From Botryococcus braunii (taxonomy: Eukaryota; Chlorophyta; Trebouxiophyceae), in contig KV908660.1 in the NCBI GenBank assembly GCA_002005505.1, positions 32,544-96,543 of the forward strand: a stretch of 64,000 nucleotides of DNA. The letters run 5' to 3'. The notes beneath the pieces were generated by a model that did no database searches, had not been told where the DNA came from, and saw only the letters and a program-made list of their open reading frames with translations. Below, piece after piece: positions 9,706-20,710 of this stretch. Numbering within the stretch: the first letter of the stretch is position 1; every line of letters begins with the position of its first letter. The position numbers and the translations under genes were made by a program.

Positions 9706-10916
9706 ATGATGGCGGTTAACGGAAAGGAAGCAAGTACTCCGGTCTCCCTCTTAAAGAAAAAGAGATTTTGGAAGGTTTGGAAAAGGAAGGTATTGAAGTC
9801 GATGATCGTTTGGAAGACGAGTCCGAAACGGAATTGCAGTTGGCCCCATCGCCCAAACCGACCACACCCAAAACGAAACCCAAACCCACTCCTTTGAAGA
9901 CACCCTTGAAGAAAAATAAGACTAAATTCCTAATTGTACGGTTATTGAAGCGGATTGAGGCCTTGGAGGGAGAACGAGCATCCAAGCGGACGTCATCCAC
10001 CACTAACGTCGTGCGTGTGCCTACACCAGCCATGTTTACAGGAAAAAGAGGAAGCTTCCAACTATTTGCTAGTAAGGTGGAATCATATGTGAACATTTCA
10101 AATGTGTCAAGGGACAAGTGGGTGGCAGTCGCGCTGCAATGTATGGAGGAGCGACCTACAAAGGTGTGGGGGACATACCTCAAAAGGAAGGAAAGGGAAG
10201 GAGGTCAAACAGAGCCAACATGGGAAGACTTTAAAGATTTTATGGGAAATCGAAACGACTCTACAGATTTGGTTATGGCTGCCCGGCAAAAATTAGACCA
10301 TGTTTATCAAGGGCAAGAAAGCGTTGAAAGATACATAGAAAGGTTTATTTCTTTGTTGAGTGATGTAGAAACCGAATATGACATCCTGCGAAAATGATAA
10401 AATATATATGTTCCTCAAAGGCCTGAATGCTCCTATTAGAGTTGCTTGCACAGTTAACCCTCAAACTGGTGTCAGGTTCACAAGCCTCGACTCATTGTGC
10501 ACTTATGTGGTGCAATATGAAAGCAACTTAAAATCAGGGGGGATGCTGAGGGGACAGGAAGGAAGGAAGGTTCTCAACGTTGTGAAGAGGACTCCAACAA
10601 GCACGCCGGCATACTTTCCGGGATTCACCCAGGGCCTGTGCTTGGAGCCGTCGGACACAACGTTGGTGGGAAGTTAGATTCTCGGACAAGCGTCCCCTCC
10701 GAGCGCCAGTGTTATTTCTGCAAAAACTTTGGTCACGAGCAATGGCAATGTCAGGCCAAGCGGGACTACTTGCAAAGGAAGAGCAGGCGCGACAGTCAAT
10801 TGCCCCCACCTCCTCCTTTCCCCTCTAATCAAGCTCGAGGTGGGCAGTGGAAGGGCCGTGGTGGCCGGGGAGCACATTGGAAGGGAAAAGGGCCGGGGCA
10901 TAATCCTCAAAAGTAA
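9706..10916 (+). pseudogene. gag: Element C gag, frameshifted
   Basis: An ATG at 9706 opens a short frame. The Gag sequence proper (LEKEGIEVDDRLEDE, basic PKPTP linker, TGKRGSFQLFASKVESY) lies in the adjacent frame to about 10395. It then shifts again to FLKGLNAPIRVACTVNPQTG and once more to the frame holding the zinc knuckle CYFCKNFGHEQWQC (10710-10751). It ends at a TAA at 10914. The order and the conserved FLKGLN.P...ACTVNP..G core match the Gag of element D. The tail is rich in GRGG/KGKG, likely nucleic-acid binding. As it stands it cannot be translated as one protein. Confidence 0.8.
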
Positions 10917-11059
10917 ATTCTGAAGCCATGGATGCCACTTGCTTGTATGTTTTGCACTCTCTTGTGGCCTAACCTTGTGGTGTTAGGAAGGCTGAATCTG
11001 AGATTTCCAAGTTTTTATGGGAACAAAGGTGCAACCCGTCCCTCACTTGTTGTTTCATT

Positions 11060-14000
11060 GTGGGAAGGAAAACTTGGAAAAGTAAGAGTCTCTATGCTCA
11101 CCGTATGCAAGGAAGGATTGTGGAAGTGTGTTCAGGAAGGAAGGGACAGGCGGTGGACATGAATGGTCAAACTAGTGTATACCCATTCTCTTTTGTATGT
11201 TGTGTGGTTCCCCCAAGACCCACACTCACCATGGGAAGTGTTACTACTGACTCTCCGCTAGCTATGACCTTTCCGGCGAATGTTAAGGGGAAAATCCTTT
11301 CAGTGTTGTTTGATAGTGGGGCATCTCATTCGTTTATTAAAAGTGATACTTTGCAAGGGCTAGGGGTGCGATACAAACCCGCATGCATATCCGTGACTCT
11401 TGCTGATGGAAGTGTGTCCGATACGAAAGGAACGGTAGATGTGTCGTTTACACTCAAGCCTGGTATAACCTCCCGTCACCACTTCATTGTAAGCCCTGCC
11501 ATGATTGATGGGGTAGACATGATTTTGGGGCAGGACTGGATGGAAGAAAGAGGAGTCTCAATTGATTTTTGTGTGAAGGCTGCTCAATTTAGACATAATG
11601 GGAAGTGGGTCACCCTAAAACACGCAAATTCATCGTTGCCAGTGGGGCCAAAACTTGTTTGGGGTTTACAAGCACAAGAGAGGAAGGAAGGAAGGAAGGA
11701 TAGGAATGGAAAAGGATGGAAGGGTCAAGATGTTTGGAAGGTTTGTTTGTATACTGTGCTTGTGAATGAGCAGGCTGAACTGGTGGACATCACCGGGGAG
11801 GAAGCCTCAAGTGAGGCCGACCTGGCGGACACCGACAAACCTATGGACGACACCCCCGTCGTCACAAAACCCCCCAGTAGTACCGGTATGACTTTCACTC
11901 ATCAAATAAATGACATGTTGGAAGGCAAGCCACAGGCCCTGAAAGACTTGTTACTTGCAAATGAGGACTTGTTTGCAAAACAACTCCCGGGGTTACCCCC
12001 GGAGCGGGAAGTGTTTCACACAATAAATTTGGAAGAAGGACATCGGCCCCCCAATAGGCCCGCGTACCGTCTTGCTCCAAGTGAGCTTGCGGAATGCGAA
12101 GAAACGGTTGATGATTTGTTAAAATTGGGATTGATCAGGCCAAGTTGCTCACCACTTGCATCACCTGTTTTGTTTGTTAGAAAGAAGGATGGAAGTTTGC
12201 GTATGGTAATAGACTACCGTCCCCTGAATAAAATTACCATCTCGGATAGGTACCCTCTCCCCAGAACTGACGATCTGTTGGATAGGCTTAAGGAGCCAAG
12301 GTGTTTTCGAGCTTGGACTTGTTGTCTGGGTACCATCAAGTGCGACTTCGCAAGGAGGATGTGCCTAAAACTGCCTTCAGGACCCCTTTTGGCTTGTACG
12401 AATTTCTTGTACTTCCCTTTGGTTTGACCAACGCGCCCGCGACATTTCAACGGCTTATGTATGAGGTTTTTCACGACTTTATAAGGGAAGGCTTTGTGGT
12501 TGTATACTTGGATGATGTGCTCATTTATAGCAAAATGGAAGTGGAACACCTTCTGCAGTTGGACAGAGCTTTCACCCGTCTACGCGAACACCAACTCCTG
12601 GCAAAACTTGTCAAATGCTCTTTCTTTGAGAAACAATTGAAATACTTGGGACACATCATTGGGGAAAATGGGTTGGAAGTGGATATGGATAAAGTCAAGG
12701 TGGTGCAGGAGTGGCCTACGCCCACAAACGTAACGGAAGTTAGGAGGTTTCTTGGGTTGTCTAATTACTTTCGAAAGTTTATTCAGAACTACAGTATCCT
12801 AGCAACCCCATTGACAGCTCTCTCTGGGGCAAAAGCACCTTGGAAGTGGGGACAGGAACAACAGGAAGCATTTGACAACATAAAGGAAGCTTTGGTAATT
12901 GCCCCTATCTTAACACTCCCGGACGTACGTCGGCCATTTAAGGTATTGTGCGATGCATGCGATTACGGCGTGGGAGCTGTGCTGTTTCAAGATGGGAAGG
13001 TTTGTGCGTGTTTCAGTAAAAAGTTGGGAGCAAGCGAGAGGAACTACAGTGCCACGGAACGGGAGTTATTGGCTGTAGTGTATGCTCTCACGGAATGGAG
13101 ATGTTATTTGTTAGGTACGCCAGTAACGGTGGTGACGGATCACAAGTGCAACACCTTCTTGGGTCAACAGGTGGGGCTTAGTCCTCGGAGGGCTCGGTGG
13201 GCCGAGCGCCTGCAGGAGTTTGAGATTGAATGGGTATGGGAACCGGGCAAGACCAACATTGCGGATCCGCTCTCCAGGTGTCACTTCACTCAACACCCTG
13301 GACCTGGGGGGAGGGACAATGGGGCTGCTGTGGCCGGGGCTGCCCTCCGGCGCAAGCGTCGGCGCACCAGTCCGGACTCCCTCACCCCCTCCAGCCGGGA
13401 TGTCGAGGGTACCCTCACAGCTCGGGTCCGCAAGGTCCCCAAGGTCACGCTCCCGGGGCCCGCTCACGAGACCCCAAGCTCCCTCGGCACGATGGAGCAA
13501 ATCGGGTTGGCCAGCCCGAGTGAGCTTACCCGCGAGACCGATGGGTACGAATCCCTACTTGGCAAACTTGAGAAGGCTTACACATACGATCCGTGGTTGG
13601 CAGCGCGTGCGAATAGAAGGAAGGTTAGTCTAAAGGGAGGCTTTTGGGAGAGGAATGGACGGAAATATGTTCCTGCATTGTTTGAGGAAAGGAAAGATGG
13701 GGAACTTGTCGTGGAGAACCTACGACGTGGAATTTTGGAAGCTTTACATGATCCACCTCATGTTGGTCACCCTGGAGTAACTCGCATGTACGAGCTTGTC
13801 ACAAGGGAATGGTATTGGCCGGGAATGTATGAGGATGTCAAAGCCTATGTTGCTCATTGTGACTCTTGTCAACGAGTCAAGGCTCGGAATACTTTGCCTG
13901 CTGGTCTTCTTCACCCCTTACAAATACCAGCAAGGAAGTGGCAAAGTGTGTCTATGGACTTTATTACCAACCTCCCACAGACCCCAAGTGGAAATGATGC

Positions 14001-14200
14001 TATTTGATTTGTCGTGGATAGGCTTAACAAGTGTGCTCATTTTGCTGCTACAACAATGAATGCTGATGCTTATACTCTAGCACAATTGTTAAGGACATGG
14101 GTGTGGATGTATCGTGGATCCCGGGTGTGGTGGCATTGTGGATCACAAGCCACTCACTGGCGAACGCGGCCGCACTCTGGACGATCCGAACGAGCCAAAT
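11060..14200 (+). pseudogene. pol: Element C pol: protease, RT, RNase H, truncated integrase
   Basis: Protease: DSGAS at 11312-11326 and ILGQDWM. The pre-RT segment has [18 protein letters not shown] begins with VIDYRPLNK and breaks near 12295. The next frame (from 12301) continues with [25 protein letters not shown] and YLDD at 12505-12516. RNase H has VLCDACDYGVGAVLFQDG and ATERELLAVVYALTEWR. Integrase has the HHCC zinc-binding region (HPGVTRMYELV ... CDSCQRV) and the first catalytic aspartate in SMDFITNLP, then a TGA at 14005 where D has a tryptophan codon. The DRDPR and DGQTE catalytic blocks are missing, so integrase is deleted as well as interrupted. A GAAGGAAGGAAGGA microsatellite sits near 11690. 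Confidence 0.9.
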
Positions 14201-14896
14201 GAGGATAGCTGGAAATAACTTGCACAGGTCACGCGTTGTTGCCACAAGAAAGTGGAAGAATACAGAGAGAGTCACGGTGGGAGGCAATGGCTCCCGCCAT
14301 TGCCTCCCAAGGGCACGACTCCTAGGGTCCACCCTTAGGGTCCCGTCGACCGGTTGGCCCTCCTTGGAGGGGTCTCTCTGTATGGCCATATGGACTTTGG
14401 ATAGGCTAGGGTAAGGCTGCCTTACCCGGTAGGGTTGACCATGGGTCCCTTACCTGGATAGATTTTTGTGCACATTAGGTGTATGGCCTTTTCACTTCAC
14501 TACCACACCTGATCAATATGGTGCAATACTGGCGTAATACTGGACTATATGTGGAAATTGGACTCCCCTTGGACTCTGGACTTTTGGACATCTGGACTTT
14601 TAGCTCTGCCCTTGTGTCTCATTTTGGCTGTTCATCATGTGGACTTTCGTTTTTCTTTCAGTGTTTTGTCTTTTGTTCTGTTAGTCATGCCTGATCCTTG
14701 TTCTTATTGCATTATGGTGGGGACCCCGATACGCAGCATTCGGCTGGGGTCTGGCAACACGGGAGGCGGGTTGCCCGTAGGTCTAAGTCTGAGTCTCCGC
14801 ATGTTGGAAGGTCTTTCTGTTCCTTTGTTTGCCTTGTCTGTTTGTTGTTGCGCTCTGCCGTCTGCGCGGGGACGCACAGGAATAAGGGGGGGAGTA
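14201..14896 (+). other. Element C 3' non-coding region with polypurine tract
   Basis: No gene. An imperfect inverted pair (GGAGGCAATGG / CCATTGCCTCC) lies near 14279-14309. The end AGGAATAAGGGGGGGAG (14878-14894) is the polypurine tract that primes plus-strand DNA synthesis, two bases before the 3' LTR. Confidence 0.75.
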
Positions 14897-15378
14897 TGTA
14901 GTGAGGTGCCGCGTCAGCGCGACGCGTCTCACGTAGGATGTGCGCGTAAGCATAATGTTCGTAATGGTGTGCGCGTAGTTCATGTTTCTTCGTGCCCTTT
15001 GGGATACGAGTAGATCTCGTTGTCCTTGTGTGTAGGAAAATGACTGTAATATCCTAGTGGGTCTCCTCTCGTCATCCATATCGTTATGCTCGCGAGAGCA
15101 TCTCGTAGAGGGACGACGTAGCCGGATCCGCGCATAGGTGGTGGACTAGGAACTCGGGTGGCGATCATTGTCTTTGGGTTTTCTGCTACGAGTGAGGCAT
15201 CTAGAAATATCTATATTATAAATTATATATTGTTCTTTGGAGACTCGGACGACCTGCGTGAGGAGGGCTGCGAACTTGTAACGGATTGGAACTTTGATTT
15301 CTACCTTCGGTGTCACCCTTGCCTGAAACCCTTGCTTAGCTTGTTATAAATCTTAGTTACACGTCTCACTTCGTTAAA
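14897..15378 (+). repeat. 3' LTR of element C
   Basis: 482 bp, TGTAGTGAGG to CGTTAAA, followed by the GGTTG target duplication. Nearly identical to the 5' LTR. Confidence 0.92.
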
Positions 15379-15954
15379 GGTTGCTGAACTTCTTGAGCAG
15401 GGATTGATTCAGCCAAGTTGCAGTCCGTTTAGCAGCCCTGTTCTGTTTGTGAAGAAAAAGGATGACACGTTGCGTATGGTTATCGACTATCGTGCGTTAA
15501 ACCGCATTACTGTCCCTGATCGTTATCCTCTCCCCCGGATTGATGAGTTGCTTGATAAACTGCAAGGTGTTGTGTGCTTTACAAGTCTTGATTTACTCTC
15601 TGGCTATCATCAAATTCGCTTGCAGGAGGAGGATGTTCCCAAAACTGCTTTCCGTGTCCCTTTTGGCCATTATGAGTTCAAAGTCCTACTCTTCGGTTTG
15701 ACAAATGCCCCCGCTACTTTTCAACGTATGATGAATCGCGTATTCCATGACTTTGTGGCTGAAGGCTTTGTGGTAGTGTACCTTGATGATGTTTTGATCT
15801 TCTCTAAAACCGAAGAAGAGCATAAAGAGCATTTGCAAAAAGTGTTCGAGCGCCTACGTGAAGAGAAATTGTTTGTGAAGCTAAAGAAGTGTTCTTTTTG
15901 TCAGCCTGAACTACGCTATCTTGGCTTTATTGTGGGGAAGCATGGAATCAAGAT
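15379..15954 (+). pseudogene. pol: Element B reverse transcriptase, continued
   Basis: The frame of B resumes after the C target duplication as AELLEQGLIQPSCSPFSSPV. RT motifs: [34 protein letters not shown] and catalytic YLDD at 15779-15790, to YLGFIVGKHGIKI. It then ends abruptly at 15954, where foreign sequence beginning TGTGTGACG starts. RT is intact to that point. RNase H and integrase of B must lie beyond the window if they exist. Confidence 0.88.
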
Positions 15955-16266
15955 TGTGTGACGATATAGCAGGTGCCTGTTATACTAAGTAGCCATTGTG
16001 GATTTCGAACAGAATATGTCCTGTCCGGGTGCCCTGGAGACCGGGAAGACTGCGCCCTCGAGTCGGGACTTGCGCGATTCGAGAGGATTGTGTACTGCTT
16101 AATAAAACCCTCAATCTTGTGCCCTTTCAAGTCCCAGCCCCGCACGTGTTGGGCTGGAGTGGGACTTAGAAGGAAATCTGCTGTTTTACACGTTGTGGGC
16201 CCGCTTGAAGGCCAGTTTTAAGGTGCAGTTCATAAGCGGCTGCTAAACAGTTCCTTGATGTTTCAG
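15955..16266 (+). repeat. Probable 5' LTR of element J, first part
   Basis: Sequence unrelated to B begins TGTGTGACGATATAGCAGG exactly where the RT of B breaks, as an LTR would. It contains AATAAA near 16102. It is interrupted at 16266 by element D and should continue at 58455. Assigning it to J is an inference from nesting order; the matching 3' LTR is outside the window. Confidence 0.4.
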
Positions 16267-16742
16267 TGTGATGGAATGTAGGGATTTCCCGGCATTTCTG
16301 GACATTTCCCTTACCCCCTAGCCTAGGCGCACATGTGGCGCACATGTCGTACGAGCAACGCGAGTACGCACGTGCCTAGCGTCTAGCCTTGGCTTCCTAG
16401 CCGTCGAATTCCATTGGATAGTTATGGACGTTACTCTCATAGTAGGATTCTAGGATATTTTCTAGATACTATTGTAGAGGTTTGGTGGACTAGTGCGTTA
16501 CCATTGGAGGAACGTGAACACACGATCACGAACCACGGGAAGGAACGGATAGAGACGTAAGCCACGGGACGACACGCACTCTGGTAATTTGGAAGCTTAG
16601 TAGACCACAAGTAGGGAGTGGAAGCTCCGTGAGGTGGGGGTTACTTGTAATTGGAAAGAGCGTCCAACTTGTCGGCCATCCGGCCTTGTCTCTCTCTCTC
16701 TCACAACTTGGAAATTCTCTCTAACTTGTGCATTCTACGACA
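16267..16742 (+). repeat. 5' LTR of element D
   Basis: TGTGATGGAATGTAGG to CATTCTACGACA. Contains a TC microsatellite near 16688-16702. The same family occurs at 17674-18151 (minus), 18807-19286 (plus), 22068-22543 (minus) and 57974-58449 (plus). Confidence 0.95.
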
Positions 16743-16744
16743 TC

Positions 16745-16756
16745 TGGTATCGGCGA
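16745..16756 (+). promoter_or_regulatory. Primer-binding site of element D
   Basis: TGGTATCGGCGA, two bases after the 5' LTR. Confidence 0.88.
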
Positions 16757-16860
16757 AATGCCGAATTGTTCTCTGCAAGTCTTTCGCGTGGTGGAAGGAG
16801 GAAAGTCGTAGGAGGGAGATCGTTCGATGGAAGGTGCTAACTCTCATATGTGGGCCGTAG

Positions 16861-17340
16861 ATGTCACCGCCCTCTTCTGGGAAGTTTAAAAACCTTTCTT
16901 CGGAAGAAAGAGAATTTTTGGAAGCGTTGGAAAGCTCAGGGGAGCTGGTAGAGGACTTGATGGAGGGGGCATCTCGCGATCCGTCGCCCGCTCCGTCCAC
17001 ACCAAAGACAAAGAAGATCAAGTTGACCAAGGAAGTAAAGGAGCAGTTATTTTTGGAATTTCAGGAACAGCTCCTTGCCGAAAGGCAAGTTGGAGGGGAT
17101 GGGGTGGAGGAGACTCCTCGCCCTAGTGGACAAGTAAGAGCAACTCCTCCTTCTTTGTTTTCGGGAAAGAGGGGATCTTTTTGCTATTTTGCAAGGAAGT
17201 TGGAAGGCTATGCAAAACTAACCAATGTGCCTGCAGGAAAGTGGGTGGCCTTGGGAGTGCAATTGATGGAAGAAAGACCCACAAAAGTTTGGGACACACA
17301 TGTAAGGAAACTAGAAAAGGAAGGGATACATGAGCATACA
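16861..17340 (+). CDS. gag: Element D gag, part 1 of 3
   Basis: The ATG (MSPPSSGKFKNLSSEE) is about 104 nt after the PBS. It encodes an acidic N-terminal helix-forming region, a PSPAPSTPKTKK linker and the Gag core GKRGSFCYFARKLEGY ... PTKVWDTHVRKLEKEG. The frame is cut after GIHEH by element G (TSD ATACA at 17336-17340). The next codons are at 28553. The same protein, uninterrupted, is encoded by the D' copy at 20711-21949 on the minus strand, which confirms the join. The role is capsid/nucleocapsid of the retrotransposon particle. Confidence 0.9.
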
Positions 17341-17603
17341 TGTAGCGTTAACTAAGCGGAAGAGGTTTTTTTATGAGACAGTGAGACGTTCGTGGTGTGC
17401 AACGAAGGAGTGTTACATGATTGATTCGCAAGCCCACTCTTAAACCCAGGGTGGGTTGAATTATACTGTACTGCCTCAGACGCGAAGTCGGGCAACCGAG
17501 CGAACTACCTGAGCGAGGTTGTACTGCGAACCCAGATCACATGGCAAGTCAATGAGCAATGCCAAGGACCATACTAGAGCATTATACCCTAGGAAATGCT
17601 ACA
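17341..17603 (-). repeat. 3' LTR of element G
   Basis: On the minus strand it reads TGTAGCATTTCCTAGGG to TTAACGCTACA. The terminal inverted repeat TGTAGC/GCTACA is visible. Confidence 0.9.
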
Positions 17604-17673
17604 TGCCCTCCCCCTTGGCATAAGCTATGAGATGGTGTTTATGGCAATGGGGCCACAAACGTAAGACAGGGGT
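17604..17673 (-). other. Element G polypurine tract and 3' end of interior
   Basis: The minus strand reads CAAGGGGGAGGGCA (17604-17617) directly before the 3' LTR. The tract is nearly the same as that of element E. GGGGT at 17669-17673 is the left TSD of the D' insertion. Confidence 0.75.
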
Positions 17674-18151
17674 TGTCGTAGAATGCACAAGTTAGGGAGA
17701 ATTTCCAAGTTGTGAGAGAGAGAGAGAGACAAGGCCGGATGGCCGACAAGTTGGACGCTCTTTCCAATTACAAGTAACCCCCACCTCACGGAGCTTCCAC
17801 TCCCTACTTGTGGTCTACTAAGCTTCCAAATTACCTGAATGCGTGTCTTCCCGTGGCTTACGTCTCTATCCGTTCCTTCCCGTGGTTCGTGATCGTGTGT
17901 TCACGTTCCTCCAATGGTAGCGCACTAGTCCACCAAACCTCTACAATAGTATCTAGAAAATATCCTAGAATCCTACTATGAGAGTAACGTCCATAACTAT
18001 CCAATGGAATTCGACGGCTAGGAAGCCAAGGCTAGACGCTAGGCACGTGCGTACTCGCGTTGCTCGTACGACATGTGCACCACATGTGCGCCTAGGCTAG
18101 GGGGTAAGGGAAATGTCCAGAAATGCCGGGAAATCCCTACATTCCATCACA
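17674..18151 (-). repeat. 3' LTR of D'
   Basis: 478 bp. It differs from the 5' LTR at 22068-22543 mainly by one GA unit in the microsatellite. The polypurine tract lies just outside it on the 18152 side. Confidence 0.9.
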
Positions 18152-18735
18152 TCATCCCCCCCTTAATTCCTGCATGTCCTCATGCAGCCACATACACACA
18201 TACAGTAGACCACAATTATAAGGGAATGGTCGTCACCGAACGGCCCATCCACCAGCGCCGTTAGACCCTTGCCGAATGGGTTACATTAGGGTCCCCGCCT
18301 CCAAGTTATTCCCCTATCATCCCAAGCAATTGACTAAAGCGTCCATTTTGTTTTTTTTTTTTTTTTTTTGTTTTTAATTTATTTATTTGGTGGGCTTTAT
18401 TCCTAAGTACAATACTGTACGATACGATACGACACGGTACGATAATTACGATAAATTACGGCGAACTACGACGAACGTTCGCCTTATTCCTTTCGAACTA
18501 TCCAAGTCCGCCTTTATTGACACATCCCTATTTATTATTTATTAAAACAATACAATGCTTGTGACACAACCGATAAACAATCCGAACAAGATAAATATGA
18601 CACAAGTGTAGCTCAGTCCACAATGCTTTCCTAAAGTGGCTATCCATACAACACAGTTTCTTTATGATACATTGTCCATACTGTACACATAAGGTACACA
18701 TATAGTACATAGAAAGAAATCCATCCCAAGATTCC
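18152..18735 (-). other. D' 3' non-coding region and polypurine tract, normal orientation
   Basis: Same sequence as 57431-57973 of D, reversed, preceded by the part matching 52198-52237. It holds a homopolymer T run (about 18347-18369), short TACGATACGATACG repeats near 18415-18450, and the tract GGAATTAAGGGGGGGATGA next to the LTR. It confirms where F interrupted the outer D copy. Confidence 0.75.
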
Positions 18736-19300
18736 CTTATAATTGTGGTCTACTGTATGTGTGTATGTGGCTGCATGAGGACATGCAGGAATTAAGGGGG
18801 GGATGATGTGATGGAATGTAGGGATTTCCCGGCATTTCTGGACATTTCCCTTACCCCCTAGCCTAGGCGCACATGTGGCGCACATGTCGTACGAGCAACG
18901 CGAGTACGCACGTGCCTAGCGTCTAGCCTTGGCTTCCTAGCCGTCGAATTCCATTGGATAGTTATGGACGTTACTCTCATAGTAGGATTCTAGGATATTT
19001 TCTAGATACTATTGTAGAGGTTTGGTGGACTAGTGCGCTACCATTGGAGGAACGTGAACACACGATCACGAACCACGGGAAGGAACGGATAGAGACGTAA
19101 GCCACGGGAAGACACGCACTCAGGTAATTTGGAAGCTTAGTAGACCACAAGTAGGGAGTGGAAGCTCCGTGAGGTGGGGGTTACTTGTAATTGGAAAGAG
19201 CGTCCAACTTGTCGGCCATCCGGCCTTGTCTCTCTCTCTCTCTCTCACAACTTGGAAATTCTCCCTAACTTGTGCATTCTACGACATCTGGTATCGGCGA
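18736..19300 (+). repeat. Inverted PPT-LTR-PBS cassette inside D'
   Basis: The plus strand reads the last 73 bp of the D 3' region with polypurine tract (18736-18806), a full 480-bp LTR (18807-19286) and TGGTATCGGCGA (19289-19300). An LTR with a PPT on its left and a PBS on its right is the junction of a one-LTR circle or a tandem array, not a normal 5' or 3' LTR. It is opposite in orientation to the rest of D' and joins RT sequence directly after the PBS. Confidence 0.85.
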
Positions 19301-19301
19301 T

Positions 19302-20708
19302 GATTTTATTTAATGCCCTGTAGTCTATAACCATTCGGTATGTGCCCTCCTTCTTCCTCACAAACAAGACCGGTGAAGCATATGGTGAACATGAGGGGCG
19401 TATGTGTCCCTTAGAAAGTAGTTCATCCACAGTTCGCTCACATTCCTCATTTTCTTCCACGGACAAGCGGTAAGCAGGACGGTTTGGAGGAGTCACTCCT
19501 TCCTGCACATTAATAGTGTGATAGACTTGTCGGTGTGGGGGTAGTCCTGGTAGCCCATTTGGAAAAATGTCCTTGTACTCCCGGAGCAAGTGTGCTAGCC
19601 GCTCAGGCTTTTTAGCACAAATTTCCTCTAGAGGGTCCGAAGGCTTACCCGTGGTGACCTCGGATTCTCCCTCTTCCTCTTCCTTTTCCTCTTCCCTTTC
19701 CGCTTCCTCTTCCACTTCCTTCTCCACTTCTAGGCAACTCTCCATATCTGGGGCCGTGCCCGAGGTATCCCCCGGCGCAGAGTTGTGTAAGGAAGTCCCG
19801 GATGACTCCGTCGAGGGGTCGTCCATGTCCACCAAAGGTGGCATCTCTTCCTGTTCATCCCAACCAACATGTTCATCCTTGGCCATGACATTGAACAAGC
19901 AGGTTTTCCAATGATCCCGTTTCCCTTTCCTGGTGTTTCCGAATTTGATTCCCCATCCCAACTTCTTTCCCAAGCCTTTGCCATGTTTGTTTAACAAGAC
20001 CCATTTGTGATTGTGTCTAATATGAGCCTTGCCAGCTCTCACATTAACATTAGCATGTCGTGGTGCTAGCCAATCCTGTCCCAAAATAATGTCAATTCCT
20101 TCCATTATTGAGTCACACACAAGAAAGGAGTGTCTCGTAATGATAGATGGAGCAAACCGGACACTCAAATCCACTTTCCCATTTGTGTGTGTTACTGTCC
20201 CATCAGCAAGTGTGACTTGTGAAGTCCTCTTGTTATACCTCAAACCTTGCAAAACTTTTTCCCGGACAAAAGAGTGTGTGGCCCCGGTGTCCATTAAAGC
20301 TTTACATTGTTGTCCCCTTGTCATGACAGGAAATGTGAGGTTAAGAGGTGCAGCACTTGACGTTGAACCCAACTGACAAGATGCTTTGGGTGCTGCATAA
20401 GCTAAAACAAAGGAAAAAGGAAATGTACATTGCTGCCCTTGAAAAGAAAAGCATTCCCCTTTTGCGCCCCTAGCAAGAATTTTCAGGTTTGCGCGAGAGC
20501 GTAACCGCAAAAAGAAACTCCTACTTTTCCACACCTTCTGGCCTATCACAAAGCATGCACTGACTTGTGAATTTTCTTTTCGTTGAGCAAGAAAAGATTC
20601 AATACAAGTCTCAGCTTTGTGTTTGCCAGGAACAATCAGAGGTGTATTCCAACTTCCCAAGGACTTCTGAACAAGAAAAGTTAAATATGAAAAACAAATT
20701 TCATTCAT
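19302..20708 (-). pseudogene. pol: D' pol, truncated in RT
   Basis: The ORF starts MNEICFSYLTFLVQ at 20708, three bases past the gag stop and in a different frame. It runs through aspartic protease (DTGAT, ILGQDWL), a glutamate-rich stretch (EVEKEVEEEAEREEEKEEE), the pre-RT segment (GLPPHRQVYHTINV) and RT to VIDYRALNKI, then enters the inverted PBS/LTR block and stops at 19245. Its uninterrupted start shows that D itself has lost one base near 40712. Catalytic YLDD, RNase H and integrase are absent. Confidence 0.88.
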
Positions 20709-20710
20709 GA

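Larger units (their letters stand above)
9148..15378 (+). mobile_element. Complete gypsy element C, TSD GGTTG
   Basis: The LTRs are 9148-9626 and 14897-15378, flanked by GGTTG at 9143-9147 and 15379-15383. Removing the element and one TSD restores the reading frame of B. The interior is PBS, gag, pol, a non-coding 3' part and a polypurine tract. The LTR pair differs by about three substitutions and one 3-bp indel by my reading, so insertion is recent. Coding capacity is broken: a gag frameshift, an RT frameshift, a stop at 14005 and loss of most of the integrase core. C and D have clearly related Gag and protease but different LTRs. Confidence 0.92.
6356..15954 (+). mobile_element. Gypsy element B (5' part), inserted in A and carrying C
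   Basis: The 5' LTR is 6356-6578, the PBS 6582-6593, then gag, protease and pre-RT to 9147. Element C (9148-15378) and its TSD interrupt it, and RT resumes at 15379 in frame. It is cut again near 15954. The left flank TATTA (6351-6355) should be its TSD, but the right copy lies beyond further insertions and is not in this window. Several frameshifts in gag show it is defective. Confidence 0.8.

Noticed and set aside
9231..15349. Small ORFs repeated at 9231/14980 and 9406/15158
   Set aside because: Duplicated because they lie in the two LTRs of element C.
18807..19286. A separate solo-LTR insertion in D'
   Set aside because: A solo LTR would have its own 5-bp target duplication and no flanking PPT or PBS. 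Here the PPT region and PBS are attached and no TSD is seen at either side.
19567..19914. Serine-rich ORF opposite D' pol, also at 41392-41739 opposite D pol
   Set aside because: It is the antisense of the glutamate-rich stretch, so the serine richness is a codon mirror.
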